64,000 bases of DNA from Streptomyces spectabilis (GCF_008704795.1 NZ_CP023690.1:1488001-1552000); one strand, 5' to 3'; numbered from the stretch's first letter, positions 33,238-42,747 are shown. Made by a program: numbers and translations. Notes: a model not told the origin generated them from the letters alone.

Positions 33238-36200
33238 ATGACACACACGACCGAGCCGCCCCCGGCGCCGCGCGGACCGGACCCGGCCCCTCCCGCAGGG
33301 AGCCCGGCCGAGCGTTCCCTCGTCATCTCCGTGGGCGCCTTCCGGCCGCCGCCGGCCGTCCCCGCCGACGAGGAGGCCCCGCCCGGCTTCCGCCCGCTGC
33401 GCTTCGCCCACCGACACAGCGATGCCGTGGCCCTCGCGCTGTCCGCGCTCGGGCACCAGCTGCACGGCGACGGCGTGCTCGCCGACCCGGCCCTCGCCGA
33501 GACCCAGGGCGCCCTCGACGAGGCCCTGCGCGCCACCCCCGTCACGGGCGGTCTGGTCGTGCACGTCCTCACCCACGGCCACACCGACGACCAGGGCGGC
33601 CTGTACCTCGCCATGAGCGACAGCGGTCCGTACGACGGGCTCGACGTGGAGGCCTGGCTGCGCGCGGTCGAGCGCCGCCCCGACCAGCCCTCCGTGCTGC
33701 TGCTCCTCGACGTCTGCCACGCCGGGTCGGCTGTCGACTGGCAGTGGGTCGCGTGGCGGACGCGGCTGCGCGCCGAGCGCCGCAAGGCATGGGTGCTCGC
33801 CGCGTCGGCGGCGGACGAGAAGGCTTACCGAGGCCGGTTCAGCCAGGCCGTCGCCGCGGTCCTGCGGCGGGTCCGCGCCGACGGCCTGGGCACCGACCCG
33901 GGCGTCGAGTTCGTCCCCGTCTCGCTGGTCGCACGGGAGATACGCAGGACCCTCGACGCCCTGTGGCGGGAGGAGGACGGCAGACCGCAGCACCTGGACA
34001 GCACGCCGCTCGCCCTGGGCGAGGAGCCCGCCCTGCGCCTTTTCCGCAACCCCCGCTACCGGTCGACGCCGCTGGCCCGGCTGCGCCTGCACACCGAGGA
34101 CTCCCTGCGCGGCTTCCTCGCCGAGCTCGACCCCGTGCTCGACGCCCAGCACTACATGGGGCGCGCCTTCGGCACGCACAAGGCGCCCGGCCGCGCGGTG
34201 TGCCTGTTCACCGGCCGCCGCGACGAGTTGGGGCTGCTCACGCCGTGGGTGGACGGCGTCACCGACCAGGACCCGCACCTGCGTGTGGTCACCGGCAGCC
34301 CGGGATCGGGGAAGTCGGCCCTCCTCGGCATGCTGGTGTGCGCCGCCCATCCGGACCTCCGCGCCCTGCTGATCGACAGGCTGCCGCCGGACCTGCCCCT
34401 GCCGGGGCGCGGGACCTCGTTCGCCGCCGTGCACGCGCGCGGCCGCGGCACCGGCGAGCTCGCCGCCTCCCTGGCGGGGCAGTTGGGGCTCGGCACGGGG
34501 GCCGACGCGTGGACGGCGTCCGACGTCGTGGGCGCGCTGCGCCACCGGGTGTCGAACGGCGGCCCGCCCGCCGTGATCGTCGTCGACGCCCTCGACGAGG
34601 CGGCCCACGTGCCGGACACCGTGGCCCTGTTGCTCCTCCCGCTCGCGCGGGCCCGCACCGTCGACCGGGGCCGGCGGCGGCGCGGCGGACAGCCCGTGTG
34701 CCGCCTCCTGGTGGGCACCCGGGACGTGGCCGAGGCGGCCGCGCTGCTCGCCGAGGCACGGCAGCGCGGAGTGCTGGACCTCGACACGGTGCCCACCGCC
34801 GCGCTGCGCACCGACGTGACCCATTACCTCCTGCGGCACCTGGAGCGGGATCCCGCGTACGACACGGCCGCTCAGGCGGCGCTTCGGAAGGAACTCAGCC
34901 TGCGGATCGCCGAGGCCCTGGTGCCGGACGGCGGGACCCCCGGCGGCGCGGCACGGGCCGGAGCGCCGGGCTCGTACCTCCTGGCGAGCCTGTACCTCCA
35001 GCATCTGCTGACGGCGCCGGGCCCGGTGGGCCCCGGCGGGGTCGACCGGGCGGTGGCGGAGGTGCCGCGCGACGTCCCCGACGTACTCGCCCTGCACCTG
35101 CGGCAGTTGGACGACGCCTGGGCCCGGCCCGTGCTCGCGGCCCTGTCCCACGCCGCGCACCCGGGACTGCCCGCCGAACTGGTCCTCGTGCTTGCGCCGC
35201 TGATGGACGGCGCGCCCGCCGCGGCGGCGGACCGGGCGGCCGTGTCCCGGGTCCTCGCCGACCTCGCGTTCTATCTGCGGCGTTCGGTGGACACCGACGG
35301 CACGACCCTGTACCGCCTGTTCCACCAGGAGCTCGTCGACCACCTCAAGGCGGCGCCGGTGTCGGCCGCGGCCGTTCACCGCGCCCTGCTCTCGGTCCTG
35401 CGGCCCGCCGGGGCGGGCACGGTGGACTGGGCCCTCGCGCTGCCCTACCACCTGCGCCACCTGGTCGGGCACGCCGCCGCGGCGGGCCTGCGCGACACGC
35501 TCCTTGCGGACCCCGGCTTCCTGGCGCACGCCGACCCGGCAGGCCTGACCGGGCATCTCGACGCCGCCGAGAGCCCCGAGGCACGCGAACTCGCGGGCGT
35601 GTACCGGATGTCCACCGACCGGCACCGCCGCGCCGACCCCGCGGCACGGCGGTCCGTCATGGCCATCGACGCGGCCCGGTCGCAGAACGCCGTGCTCGCA
35701 CGGCGCCTGGCCCACTCCCCCGGGGCCGCGCCCGTGGCCTGGACGCCCTCCTGGTTCTCCGGGCGGGCGAGCCGCAGGGCGTCCGGCACGGTCCTGGTCA
35801 CTCAGCGGACCGTCACCGCGCTCGCCGTCGGCGAGTCCGCCGGGCGCCCGGTGGCGCTCAGCACGGACGGCACCGAGCTGCTCCTGTGGGACCTGTGGAC
35901 GGAGCAGCCGCTGGGCCTCCCTATGACGGGCCACACCCGTCGCGTGCACGCGGTCGCCCTGGGGCGGCTCGGCACCCGGACGTACGGCCTGACCGGGGCG
36001 GGCGACGCCACCGTCCGCCAGTGGGACCTGGAGGAGCAACGCCCGCACGGCCCGGCCCTGCGGGGCCATCGGGGAGCGGTGACCGGCGTGGCCTTCGTCG
36101 CGGTCGACGGGGTCCCGCTCGTCCTGTCCGCCGCCACCGACGGCACGCTGCGGCTGTGGGACCCGCACCGGGGGCAGCCCGTCGGACCGCCCATCAGCAC

Positions 36201-37647
36201 CGGTACGGCGCCGGTCCGCGCCCTCGCGGTGCTCGACCTGCCCGGCGCGCCGCTCGCCGTCACCGCCGACGGCGACGGGGCGGTCCGGCTGTGGAGCCTC
36301 GGGCGGCGCACCGCGCTGGGCGCCGCCCTTCCGGGCGCCCCCGCGCTGATCGAGTGCCTGTCCGCGACGCCGGTCGGCCGGGGCCGGGCCCTGGTGCTCG
36401 CGGCGGGCGCCGACCGCACCTGCCTCTGGGACGTCGCCCTCGGCGGCACGGTGGCCGACCCCGTCCCCGTGGCGGGCCCGCCATCGCGGCTCCCGCCGGC
36501 CACGGGCCCTGTGGGTCTGCTGGCCTCCTCCGGCCCCGCCCCGGCCGTCGCCGTGATCCCCCGGGCCGAGAACCTCGCGCTGCGCTCGCTGCCCGACGGC
36601 GCGGAGCGGGTCCTCGGCGGGCACACGCGCTCCATCACGGCCCTCGCGACGAGCGTGGTGGGCGGTCGGCGCGTCGTGCTGACCGGCAGCCGGGACACCA
36701 CCGTCCGGCGCTGGTACCCGGACTCCCCGACGCCACCGCCCGAGTACGGCCATCCCGGCCCGGTCACCGCCCTGGCCTGCGGCACCATCGGCGCTCTGCG
36801 GGTGGCCGCCGTCGCGGCCGGCGCCGAGGTCTGTCTGCGCGACCTCACGACCGGCCGCGTCCTGCGCCGCGTCGGCACGGCCCACGGCGTCGTCACCGGC
36901 GTGGCGTTCGCCCGGACGTCCAGGCGTACGGTCCTCGTCAGCGTGGGGGCGGACCGGGCCGTGCGGATCACGGGCGCCGACGGGGAGCAGACCGGGCCGC
37001 CGCTGACCGGGCACACCGGCCGCGTCGACGCGCTGGCCGTCGGCCGCCTCGACGGCGGGCCCGTCGCCGTCACCGGCGGGGTCGACCACAGCATCGCCGT
37101 ATGGGACTTGACGGGCCGCAGCCTCCTCGGCAGGCACGTCTCCGCGCACGACGCGCCGGTCACCGGCATCGCCCTCGCCGCGGCGGCGGACGGCTCCGCG
37201 ACCGTGGTCTCCTGCGGCGACGACAGGACCGTCAGGCTCTGGCACCTGACCTCCGAAGGGCTCTTCCCCCGGGGCGTCGTCCGCCAGGAAGGCCCCGTCC
37301 GCTCGGTGGCTCTTCGCCCCTCCGTGGCCGGGCCGGTCGCCGTCACCGTCGGCGGCGACCACAGCATCCGTCTCTGGGACACGACCGGAGGGGACCCGCT
37401 CGGTCCGCCCCTCGCCGGGCACACCGCCGCCGTCAGCAGCGTCGCCCTCGGGCGCTGCCAGGGCGTTCCCGCGGCCTTCAGCCTGGGCGCCGACGCCACC
37501 CTGCGCGCCTGGGACCTCCACGGCCGCCGCCCCCTGGCGCTGCTCGAACTGCCCGAGCCCGGCGAGGCCCTGGCCTGGGCGCCGGGTCAGGGCCTGCTGA
37601 TCGGTCTCGGCCGGGACGTCCTGCTGCTGCGCGAAGCACCACGCTGA
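33238..37647 (+). CDS. Caspase-like protease / STAND-type NTPase / WD40 protein
   Basis: A 1,469-residue modular protein. Residues about 28-250 are a caspase (C14) domain: catalytic His at 113/115 in VLTHGHTDDQGG and Cys160 in LLLLDVCHAGS. Residues about 350-620 are a P-loop NTPase: Walker A GSPGSGKS (Lys359) and Walker B VIVVDALDEA (Asp450). About 620-800 is helical, with YRLFHQELVDHL as in STAND proteins. From about 855 to the end there are some 14 WD40-like repeats (GHTRRVHAVALG, GHRGAVTGVAF, GHTGRVDALAV, GHTAAVSSVAL), enough for two seven-bladed propellers. The design suggests ligand sensing by the propellers, NTP-driven oligomerisation and protease activation, as in apoptosome-like systems. 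Confidence 0.9.
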   Translation: MTHTTEPPPAPRGPDPAPPAGSPAERSLVISVGAFRPPPAVPADEEAPPGFRPLRFAHRHSDAVALALSALGHQLHGDGVLADPALAETQGALDEALRATPVTGGLVVHVLTHGHTDDQGGLYLAMSDSGPYDGLDVEAWLRAVERRPDQPSVLLLLDVCHAGSAVDWQWVAWRTRLRAERRKAWVLAASAADEKAYRGRFSQAVAAVLRRVRADGLGTDPGVEFVPVSLVAREIRRTLDALWREEDGRPQHLDSTPLALGEEPALRLFRNPRYRSTPLARLRLHTEDSLRGFLAELDPVLDAQHYMGRAFGTHKAPGRAVCLFTGRRDELGLLTPWVDGVTDQDPHLRVVTGSPGSGKSALLGMLVCAAHPDLRALLIDRLPPDLPLPGRGTSFAAVHARGRGTGELAASLAGQLGLGTGADAWTASDVVGALRHRVSNGGPPAVIVVDALDEAAHVPDTVALLLLPLARARTVDRGRRRRGGQPVCRLLVGTRDVAEAAALLAEARQRGVLDLDTVPTAALRTDVTHYLLRHLERDPAYDTAAQAALRKELSLRIAEALVPDGGTPGGAARAGAPGSYLLASLYLQHLLTAPGPVGPGGVDRAVAEVPRDVPDVLALHLRQLDDAWARPVLAALSHAAHPGLPAELVLVLAPLMDGAPAAAADRAAVSRVLADLAFYLRRSVDTDGTTLYRLFHQELVDHLKAAPVSAAAVHRALLSVLRPAGAGTVDWALALPYHLRHLVGHAAAAGLRDTLLADPGFLAHADPAGLTGHLDAAESPEARELAGVYRMSTDRHRRADPAARRSVMAIDAARSQNAVLARRLAHSPGAAPVAWTPSWFSGRASRRASGTVLVTQRTVTALAVGESAGRPVALSTDGTELLLWDLWTEQPLGLPMTGHTRRVHAVALGRLGTRTYGLTGAGDATVRQWDLEEQRPHGPALRGHRGAVTGVAFVAVDGVPLVLSAATDGTLRLWDPHRGQPVGPPISTGTAPVRALAVLDLPGAPLAVTADGDGAVRLWSLGRRTALGAALPGAPALIECLSATPVGRGRALVLAAGADRTCLWDVALGGTVADPVPVAGPPSRLPPATGPVGLLASSGPAPAVAVIPRAENLALRSLPDGAERVLGGHTRSITALATSVVGGRRVVLTGSRDTTVRRWYPDSPTPPPEYGHPGPVTALACGTIGALRVAAVAAGAEVCLRDLTTGRVLRRVGTAHGVVTGVAFARTSRRTVLVSVGADRAVRITGADGEQTGPPLTGHTGRVDALAVGRLDGGPVAVTGGVDHSIAVWDLTGRSLLGRHVSAHDAPVTGIALAAAADGSATVVSCGDDRTVRLWHLTSEGLFPRGVVRQEGPVRSVALRPSVAGPVAVTVGGDHSIRLWDTTGGDPLGPPLAGHTAAVSSVALGRCQGVPAAFSLGADATLRAWDLHGRRPLALLELPEPGEALAWAPGQGLLIGLGRDVLLLREAPR

Positions 37648-37662
37648 GCGGACGCCGGTCGG

Positions 37663-38514
37663 CTAGCCCGCGAACGGCGTCCCCGCCAGGCCCTCCCCCG
37701 CCCCCGGCACCACGAGGACCGCGCCCGCCATCGGGTGGGGGCGCCGGGGGCCGACGCGGGCCGTGGTGACGTACAGGTCGCGCAGGTCCGGGCCGCCGAA
37801 GGCGCAGGCCGTGGGGCGGTGCACGGGGAGTTCGACGACGCGGTCGAGGGTGCCGTCCGGGGTGTAGCGGCGGATCTGGGCGCCGTCCCAGAGAGCCACC
37901 CAGACGCAGCCCCCGGTGTCGACGGTCAGGCCGTCCGGGAAGCCCGCGCCCACCTCGATGGACACGAACTCCCGCCGGTCGACGGGCCGGTGCCCCGCCA
38001 TGCGGCAGACGTCGATCCGTCGCGTCGGGCTGTCCACGTAGTACACGAGGGTGCCGTCCGGGCTCCAGCCGATGCCGTTGCTGACGGTCACCTCGGGGAA
38101 CAGCTCGGTCGTGGTGCCGTCGGGGGCGACGCGGGTGAGGTCACCGCCGCCGGGCGCCTCGTCGTAGCGCATGGTGCCCGCCCACAGCGACCCGTCAGGG
38201 GCGACCGCCGCGTCGTTGCCCCTGCGGCCGGGTACGGGGGCGTGGACCAGCCAGGAGAAGGAGCCGTCCGGGGCGTAACAGCCCACGCCGTCACGCAGGT
38301 TCACCACGAGGCCGCCGCCCGCGCGCGGCACGGCCGCGCCGACGTGCTGCTCGGTGGCGAGCACCGTACGGCGTCCGGACGAGGGGTCGTACGTGTGCAC
38401 GCGCGAGCCGAGAATGTCCACCCACAGCAGCCGTCCCGTGGCCGCGTCCCAGGTGGGGCCCTCGCCGAGGTCCGCCGACGCGTGGACGGCGACCTCGGCC
38501 GCCGGGCGCCTCAT
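37663..38514 (-). CDS. SMP-30/gluconolactonase-family lactonase
   Basis: A 283-residue beta-propeller protein. LGEGPTWDAATGRLLWVDILGSRVHTYD starts the fold; Glu18-type metal ligand lies in GEGP, and NDAAVAPDGSLWAGTM, VSNGIGWSPDGTLVYYVDS and FPDGLTVDTGGCVWVALW provide the other Asn/Asp metal ligands. It should hydrolyse an aldonolactone to the aldonic acid. The ATG overlaps the IclR stop codon (ATGA), so the two are cotranscribed. It fits between the dehydrogenase and the dehydratase of the neighbouring operon in a non-phosphorylative sugar oxidation route. Confidence 0.9.
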   Translation of the reverse strand: MRRPAAEVAVHASADLGEGPTWDAATGRLLWVDILGSRVHTYDPSSGRRTVLATEQHVGAAVPRAGGGLVVNLRDGVGCYAPDGSFSWLVHAPVPGRRGNDAAVAPDGSLWAGTMRYDEAPGGGDLTRVAPDGTTTELFPEVTVSNGIGWSPDGTLVYYVDSPTRRIDVCRMAGHRPVDRREFVSIEVGAGFPDGLTVDTGGCVWVALWDGAQIRRYTPDGTLDRVVELPVHRPTACAFGGPDLRDLYVTTARVGPRRPHPMAGAVLVVPGAGEGLAGTPFAG

Positions 38515-39281
38515 CGCGCGCCCCGGTGGCCCAGGCGCGCGGACAGCTCGCCCGCGCCCTTCGCGGCGAGCTCCGCGAGCTCCGCCTCGCGCTCCTCGCT
38601 CCAGCGGATCATCGGTACGGAGACGGAGAGCGCGGCGACCACGCGTCCCGCGCTGTCGCGCACGGGCGCGGCCACACAGCTGACGTCCGGGTTGGACTCG
38701 CGGTGCTCGGAGGCGATGCCGCGCTCGCGGATCGCGCTCAGTTCGGCGCGCAGCGCGCTCGGGTCGGTCAGGCTGTCGGGGGTCATCGCCGTCAGTTCGC
38801 GGTCCGCGAGCCGGGCGTCGAGTTCGGCCGGGGGCAGCGCGGCGAGCAGCATCTTGCCGACCGCCGTGCAGTGCGCGGGCAGGCGGCGGCCCGCGGCGGA
38901 GACCATGCGGACGGCGTGCGTGGAGTCGACCTTCGCGATGTAGATGACGTCCGTGTCCTCCAGGATCGCGACGTGCACGGTCTCGTCGCAGGTCTCGGCG
39001 ACCTCCCGCGCCACGCGCTGCCCCTCGGCGGCCAGGTCGAGCCGCTCCGCGTATCTGCTGCCCAGTTGGTACGTGCGCACGCCGAGGCGGTAGCGGCCCG
39101 GCCGCTCCGGGACCGGCGCCAGATAGGAGCGCGCGGAGAGCGTCGTGAGCAGTTCGTGCACGGTGGTGCGCGGCAGTCCGAGCCTGCGGGTGACCTCCGG
39201 CGCGGACAGGGTGCCGTCGCCGTCCAGGAACAGCTCCAGTATGTCGAAAGCCCTGGTCACCGCGGGGACTAGGCGTCCCAT
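38511..39281 (-). CDS. IclR-family transcriptional regulator
   Basis: A 256-residue regulator. The N-terminal winged helix is VPAVTRAFDILELFLDGDGTLSAPEVTRRLGLPRTTVHELL, and the C-terminal GAF-like effector domain includes RLPAHCTAVGKMLLAALPP and IASEHRESNPDVSCVAAPVRDSAG. This is the sugar-acid-sensing type such as KdgR. ATG 39281 is chosen; a GTG at 39293 has a ribosome site too close to it. It is divergent from the dehydratase gene, whose promoter region carries repeated ATTTCGAACG boxes, the likely binding site. Confidence 0.92.
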   Translation of the reverse strand: MGRLVPAVTRAFDILELFLDGDGTLSAPEVTRRLGLPRTTVHELLTTLSARSYLAPVPERPGRYRLGVRTYQLGSRYAERLDLAAEGQRVAREVAETCDETVHVAILEDTDVIYIAKVDSTHAVRMVSAAGRRLPAHCTAVGKMLLAALPPAELDARLADRELTAMTPDSLTDPSALRAELSAIRERGIASEHRESNPDVSCVAAPVRDSAGRVVAALSVSVPMIRWSEEREAELAELAAKGAGELSARLGHRGAR

Positions 39282-39399
39282 GCCGTCCACCACCCTCTAC
39301 GTTCGATACTTCGGCCGCCGGTCGATATGGCGAACGAAGGCTATGCGCGGCGGTGTTGGTGAGGCAATGGTCGCGTCGCACGGACCCGTGCGCGACCCA

Positions 39400-39429
39400 T
39401 TGACACCCCTGAGAACGGCCCCTTACGGT
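39400..39429 (+). promoter_or_regulatory. Promoter of the sugar-acid operon
   Basis: TTGACA (39400-39405), an 18-base spacer and TACGGT (39424-39429), close to the vegetative Streptomyces consensus. Transcription would start near 39436, immediately before the ATTTCGAACG repeats. Confidence 0.65.
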
Positions 39430-39438
39430 CACGCCACC

Positions 39439-39467
39439 ATTTCGAACGTGTGCCGAAATTTCGAACG
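39439..39467. promoter_or_regulatory. Probable IclR operator: ATTTCGAACG repeat pair
   Basis: ATTTCGAACG occurs at 39439-39448 and again at 39458-39467, 19 bases apart on the same face of the helix. The second copy forms the palindrome CGAAATTTCG (39454-39463). They lie just downstream of the predicted start of transcription, a position suited to repression by the divergent IclR protein. Confidence 0.6.
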
Positions 39468-39486
39468 AGCCCGAGGGGCAACTGCC

Positions 39487-40641
39487 GTGCGCATCACGGG
39501 AATCAGCACTCATGTCGTCGGGACCCCCTGGCGCAATCTCACCTACGTGCTCGTCCACACCGACGAAGGCCTGACGGGGGTCGGTGAGACCCGCATGCTG
39601 GGCCGCACCGACGCCCTGCTCGGCTACCTCCGCGAGGCGGAGACCAACCACATCGCGGGCTCCGACCCGTTCGCGGTGGAGGAGCTCGTCCGCAGGATGA
39701 AGTACGCGGACTACGGGCGGGCCGGGGAGATCGTGATGTCCGGCATCGCCGCGGTGGAGACGGCCTGCTGGGACATCAAGGGCAAGGCCCTCGGCGTGCC
39801 GGTGTGGCAGCTGCTCGGCGGGAAGGTGACCGACCGCGTCAAGGCGTACGCCAACGGCTGGTACACGACCGAGCGCACCCCGGCGGCCTACCACCGGGCG
39901 GCCAAGGAGGTCGTGGCGCGCGGCTACCGCGCCCTGAAGATCGATCCGTTCGGGACCGGGCACCTCGAACTCGACGCCGAGCGGAGCCGGTACGCCGTGT
40001 CCCTGATCGAGGCGGTGCGCGACGCCATCGGGCCCGACGCCGAGCTGATGCTGGAGATGCACGGCCGCTTCTCGCCGTCGACGGCGGTCCGTCTCGCCCG
40101 GGAACTCGCGCCCTTCGCCCCCGCGTGGCTGGAGGAACCGGTGCCGCCGGAGAACCTCAAGGCCCTGGCGAAGGTGGCGGCGAAGGTGGAGGTGCCCATC
40201 GCGACGGGCGAGCGCATCCACGACCGGATCGAGTTCCGCGAGCTCTTCGAGTCACAGGCCGCCGACATCATCCAGCCGGACGTCGGCCACATCGGCGGCA
40301 TCCTGGAGGCGCGCAAGCTGGCCGCCACCGCCGAGACGCACTACACGCTGGTCGCGCCGCACAACGTCGGTGGCTCGGTGCTCACCGCGGCCTCCCTCCA
40401 ACTCGCCGCCTGCACGCCCAACTTCAAGATCCTGGAGCACTTCAACGACTTCGCGGACGCGGAGATCAAGAAGGTGGTCCGGGGTGCCCCGCGCGTCGAC
40501 CCGGAGACGGGCTGCTTCGCCGTCTCGCACGCCCCCGGCCTCGGCGTCGAGCTCGACGTCGACGCGGCGGCCGAGTTCCCGCAGCGGCGGGCGCGGTTCG
40601 ACCTGTGGGCCGAGGGCTGGGAGCGGAGGAGCCCGCGGTGA
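39487..40641 (+). CDS. Enolase-superfamily sugar-acid dehydratase (mandelate racemase/MLE family)
   Basis: A 384-residue protein of two domains, the capping domain (1-120) and the TIM barrel. Barrel motifs: LKIDP, LEMHGRF (Glu190, His192), WLEEPVPPEN, TGERIH, QPDVGHIGG and the catalytic His292 in APHNVGGS. The order is that of galactonate/mannonate dehydratases, which convert aldonic acids to 2-keto-3-deoxy acids. Where those usually have Asp-x-His as the first metal-ligand motif this protein has Glu-x-His. The GTG at 39487 has GAGGGG upstream. It heads a coupled operon with a dehydrogenase and an ABC importer. Confidence 0.88.
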   Translation: MRITGISTHVVGTPWRNLTYVLVHTDEGLTGVGETRMLGRTDALLGYLREAETNHIAGSDPFAVEELVRRMKYADYGRAGEIVMSGIAAVETACWDIKGKALGVPVWQLLGGKVTDRVKAYANGWYTTERTPAAYHRAAKEVVARGYRALKIDPFGTGHLELDAERSRYAVSLIEAVRDAIGPDAELMLEMHGRFSPSTAVRLARELAPFAPAWLEEPVPPENLKALAKVAAKVEVPIATGERIHDRIEFRELFESQAADIIQPDVGHIGGILEARKLAATAETHYTLVAPHNVGGSVLTAASLQLAACTPNFKILEHFNDFADAEIKKVVRGAPRVDPETGCFAVSHAPGLGVELDVDAAAEFPQRRARFDLWAEGWERRSPR

Positions 40642-41648
40642 GCCGCGCCGTCGTCGTCGAGCGGCCCGGCCGCCACCGCCTCGTCCGGCGCGGGACTCCG
40701 GTCCCCGGCCCCGGCGAGGTCCTGGTGCGCGTCGCCGCCGCCGGGATCTGCGCCAGCGACCGCGAGCTGTACGAGGGCCGGCGCGACGCCGCGTACGTGC
40801 GGTATCCGGTGACGCCCGGGCACGAGTGGGCCGGCACCGTCGTTGCCGTCGGCGACGGCGTCGACACCGGGCTCGTGGGGCGGCGGACCGTCGCCGAGGG
40901 CTTCCGCTCCTGCGGGGTGTGCGAGCGCTGCCGGTGCGGGGAGACCAGCCTGTGCTCCGGCGGGTACGCGGAGACGGGCTTCACCGAACCGGGCGCGTTC
41001 GCCGACCACCTCACCGTGCCCGCGCGCCTTCTGCACCCGCTGGCGGACGACGCGGACCTGCGGGCTGCGGCCCTCCTGGAGCCCGCCGCCGTCGTCGCGG
41101 CGGCCGCGCGGGCTGCCCGCCCCCGGCCCGGTGAACGGATCGCCGTCGTCGGCGCGGGCACCCTCGGGATGCTCGCCGTCCAGCTGCTCGCCGCGTCGAC
41201 GCCCGCCGTCCTGGCGGTCGTCGAGCCCCGGGCGGCCCGCGGCGAGCGGGCGCGGGCCTTCGGCGCCACCGCCGCGCTGAGCCCGGAGGAGGCGAAGGCC
41301 GCGCGGGGCGGCTTCGACCTCGTCGTGGAGACGGCGGGCGCGCCCGCCAGCGCGGCCTCGTCCTGTCTGCTCGCCCGGCGCGGCGGGCGCGTCGTCCTGA
41401 CGGGGATGTTCGCGCCCGGCGCCGTCGGCATCGACCCGGTGCACCTGTCCCTGAGCCAGCTGGAGCTGCGCAGCGTCTTCGGTGCCTCCTCCGCCGCCTG
41501 GTCGGACGCGGTCCGCGCGTTCGGCGCCGGGCTGCTCGACCCGGGGGCGCTCGTCACGCACGAGTTCCCGCTGGAGGACTTCGGCGCGGCCGTCGCGCTC
41601 GCCGGCGACGGCGATCCCCGGACGGGGAAGGTGCTGCTCCGCCCGTAG
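40638..41648 (+). CDS. Zinc-dependent medium-chain alcohol/polyol dehydrogenase
   Basis: A 336-residue MDR enzyme. Catalytic zinc ligands: Cys in GICASDRELYEG, the GHEWAG His-Glu pair and a later Glu. Structural zinc: the four-Cys run SCGVCERCRCGETSLC. The cofactor motif is VVGAGTLGMLAVQLLA. Threonine- or sorbitol-dehydrogenase-like enzymes of this form oxidise sugars or polyols. It starts with GTG overlapping the previous stop (GTGA), so is translationally coupled to the dehydratase. It may catalyse the first oxidation, sugar to lactone, of the pathway implied by the operon. Confidence 0.9.
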   Translation: MSRAVVVERPGRHRLVRRGTPVPGPGEVLVRVAAAGICASDRELYEGRRDAAYVRYPVTPGHEWAGTVVAVGDGVDTGLVGRRTVAEGFRSCGVCERCRCGETSLCSGGYAETGFTEPGAFADHLTVPARLLHPLADDADLRAAALLEPAAVVAAAARAARPRPGERIAVVGAGTLGMLAVQLLAASTPAVLAVVEPRAARGERARAFGATAALSPEEAKAARGGFDLVVETAGAPASAASSCLLARRGGRVVLTGMFAPGAVGIDPVHLSLSQLELRSVFGASSAAWSDAVRAFGAGLLDPGALVTHEFPLEDFGAAVALAGDGDPRTGKVLLRP

Positions 41649-41760
41649 GGGAGCCGCGACTCGCGCGGCCCGTCAGCCCGCATGTCCTCCCACTCGTACA
41701 GCGTCCGAAATCCCGAACGACGTAGAGCAATTCCTTGAACTCCCGAGCCATGGAGCCCCC

Positions 41761-42747
41761 TTGACCTCTTCCTCGCCCCCACGCGCCCCGCGCGCCCCGC
41801 GCCGCCCCGGCGTGGACGCCCTGGCGCGCATCGGGCACGCCGTCCCGACGGCCGACCCGGCCGACGCGTCGCCCTACGCCTTCCCCGACGGCGGCGCCTG
41901 GCGCACCGAGATCCCGTCCGTGGAGGGGCCCGAGGCCCTGGCCGTCGTCCTCGACGAGAGCGCGCGGCTCGACGTGCCCGTGCACCGGGTCAGCCAGGGC
42001 AGCGGCGTGTGGATGCTGACCGACGCCGAGATCACGGAGATGGTGGAGTCCTGTGCCGCGCGCGCCGTCGAGCTGTGCCTGTTCACCGGGCCGCGCGGCA
42101 CCTGGGACACCGGCGCCTCCACCCGTACCGAGTCCGGCGGCGCGGGCCCGCGCGCCCGGGGCCACGACGCGCTCGCCGGGTGCGTGGAGGACGCCCTGCG
42201 CGCCACCGGGCTCGGCGTGCGCTGTCTGCTCGTCGCCGACGAGGGCGTGTTGTGGACGCTGCACCGGCTGCGGGCGAAGGGCCTGTTGCCCACCGGCACC
42301 ACGTTCAAGGTGTCGGCTCTGACGGGCCCGGTGAACCCGGCCTCGTTCGGGGTGTACGAGCGGCTCGGCGCCGACTCCCTGAACGTGCCCTCGGACCTGA
42401 CGCTCGATCACCTCACCGAGATCCGCCGGGTGAGCCGGGCACCGCTCGACATGTATGCGGAGGCGCCCGACGACCTCGGCGGCTACGTCCGCATGTACGA
42501 GGTCGCCGAGCTGATCCGGCGCGGCGCCCCGCTGTACGTGAAGTTCGGCCTGAGCAGATCGCCCGGCATCTACCCCTACGGCGCCCAGCTGCGCGAGCAC
42601 GCCCTCGCCACCGCCCGTGAGCGCGTCCGGCGCGGGCGGCTCGTCCTCGACCTGCTCGTCCGGCACGGCGCGGACAGCGGCCTCTCGCCGCTCGGCGCAC
42701 GGCTCCCGGGCGATCTGGAGCGCTTCCCCGCCCCGGAAGGGAGCTGA
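41761..42747 (+). CDS. U32-peptidase-like TIM-barrel protein in sugar operon
   Basis: A 328-residue protein that I recognise only loosely. [54 protein letters not shown] is similar in pattern to the barrel of U32-type proteins; the protease activity of that family is doubtful in general. [32 protein letters not shown] and [16 protein letters not shown] are other conserved-looking parts. The TTG at 41761 is chosen because GGAG lies 6 bases upstream; a nearby ATG (41750) is out of frame. It lies between the dehydrogenase and the binding protein, so it may supply a missing step such as aldol cleavage. Function unproven. Confidence 0.65.
   Translation: MTSSSPPRAPRAPRRPGVDALARIGHAVPTADPADASPYAFPDGGAWRTEIPSVEGPEALAVVLDESARLDVPVHRVSQGSGVWMLTDAEITEMVESCAARAVELCLFTGPRGTWDTGASTRTESGGAGPRARGHDALAGCVEDALRATGLGVRCLLVADEGVLWTLHRLRAKGLLPTGTTFKVSALTGPVNPASFGVYERLGADSLNVPSDLTLDHLTEIRRVSRAPLDMYAEAPDDLGGYVRMYEVAELIRRGAPLYVKFGLSRSPGIYPYGAQLREHALATARERVRRGRLVLDLLVRHGADSGLSPLGARLPGDLERFPAPEGS

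Noticed and set aside
32995..37521. A minus-strand open frame of 1,508 codons opposite the caspase-WD40 gene
   Set aside because: It has no recognisable domain and compositionally biased translation; the plus strand has a complete multi-domain protein with catalytic motifs.
33238..37647. Internal DNA repeats from the WD40 units
   Set aside because: The repetition is at protein level (GHxxxVxxVA... W-D) and degenerate in DNA; not a separate repeat element.
33744..37769. A plus-strand frame of 1,341 codons overlapping the caspase-WD40 gene in another frame
   Set aside because: Arg/Pro/Gly-rich shadow translation without motifs.
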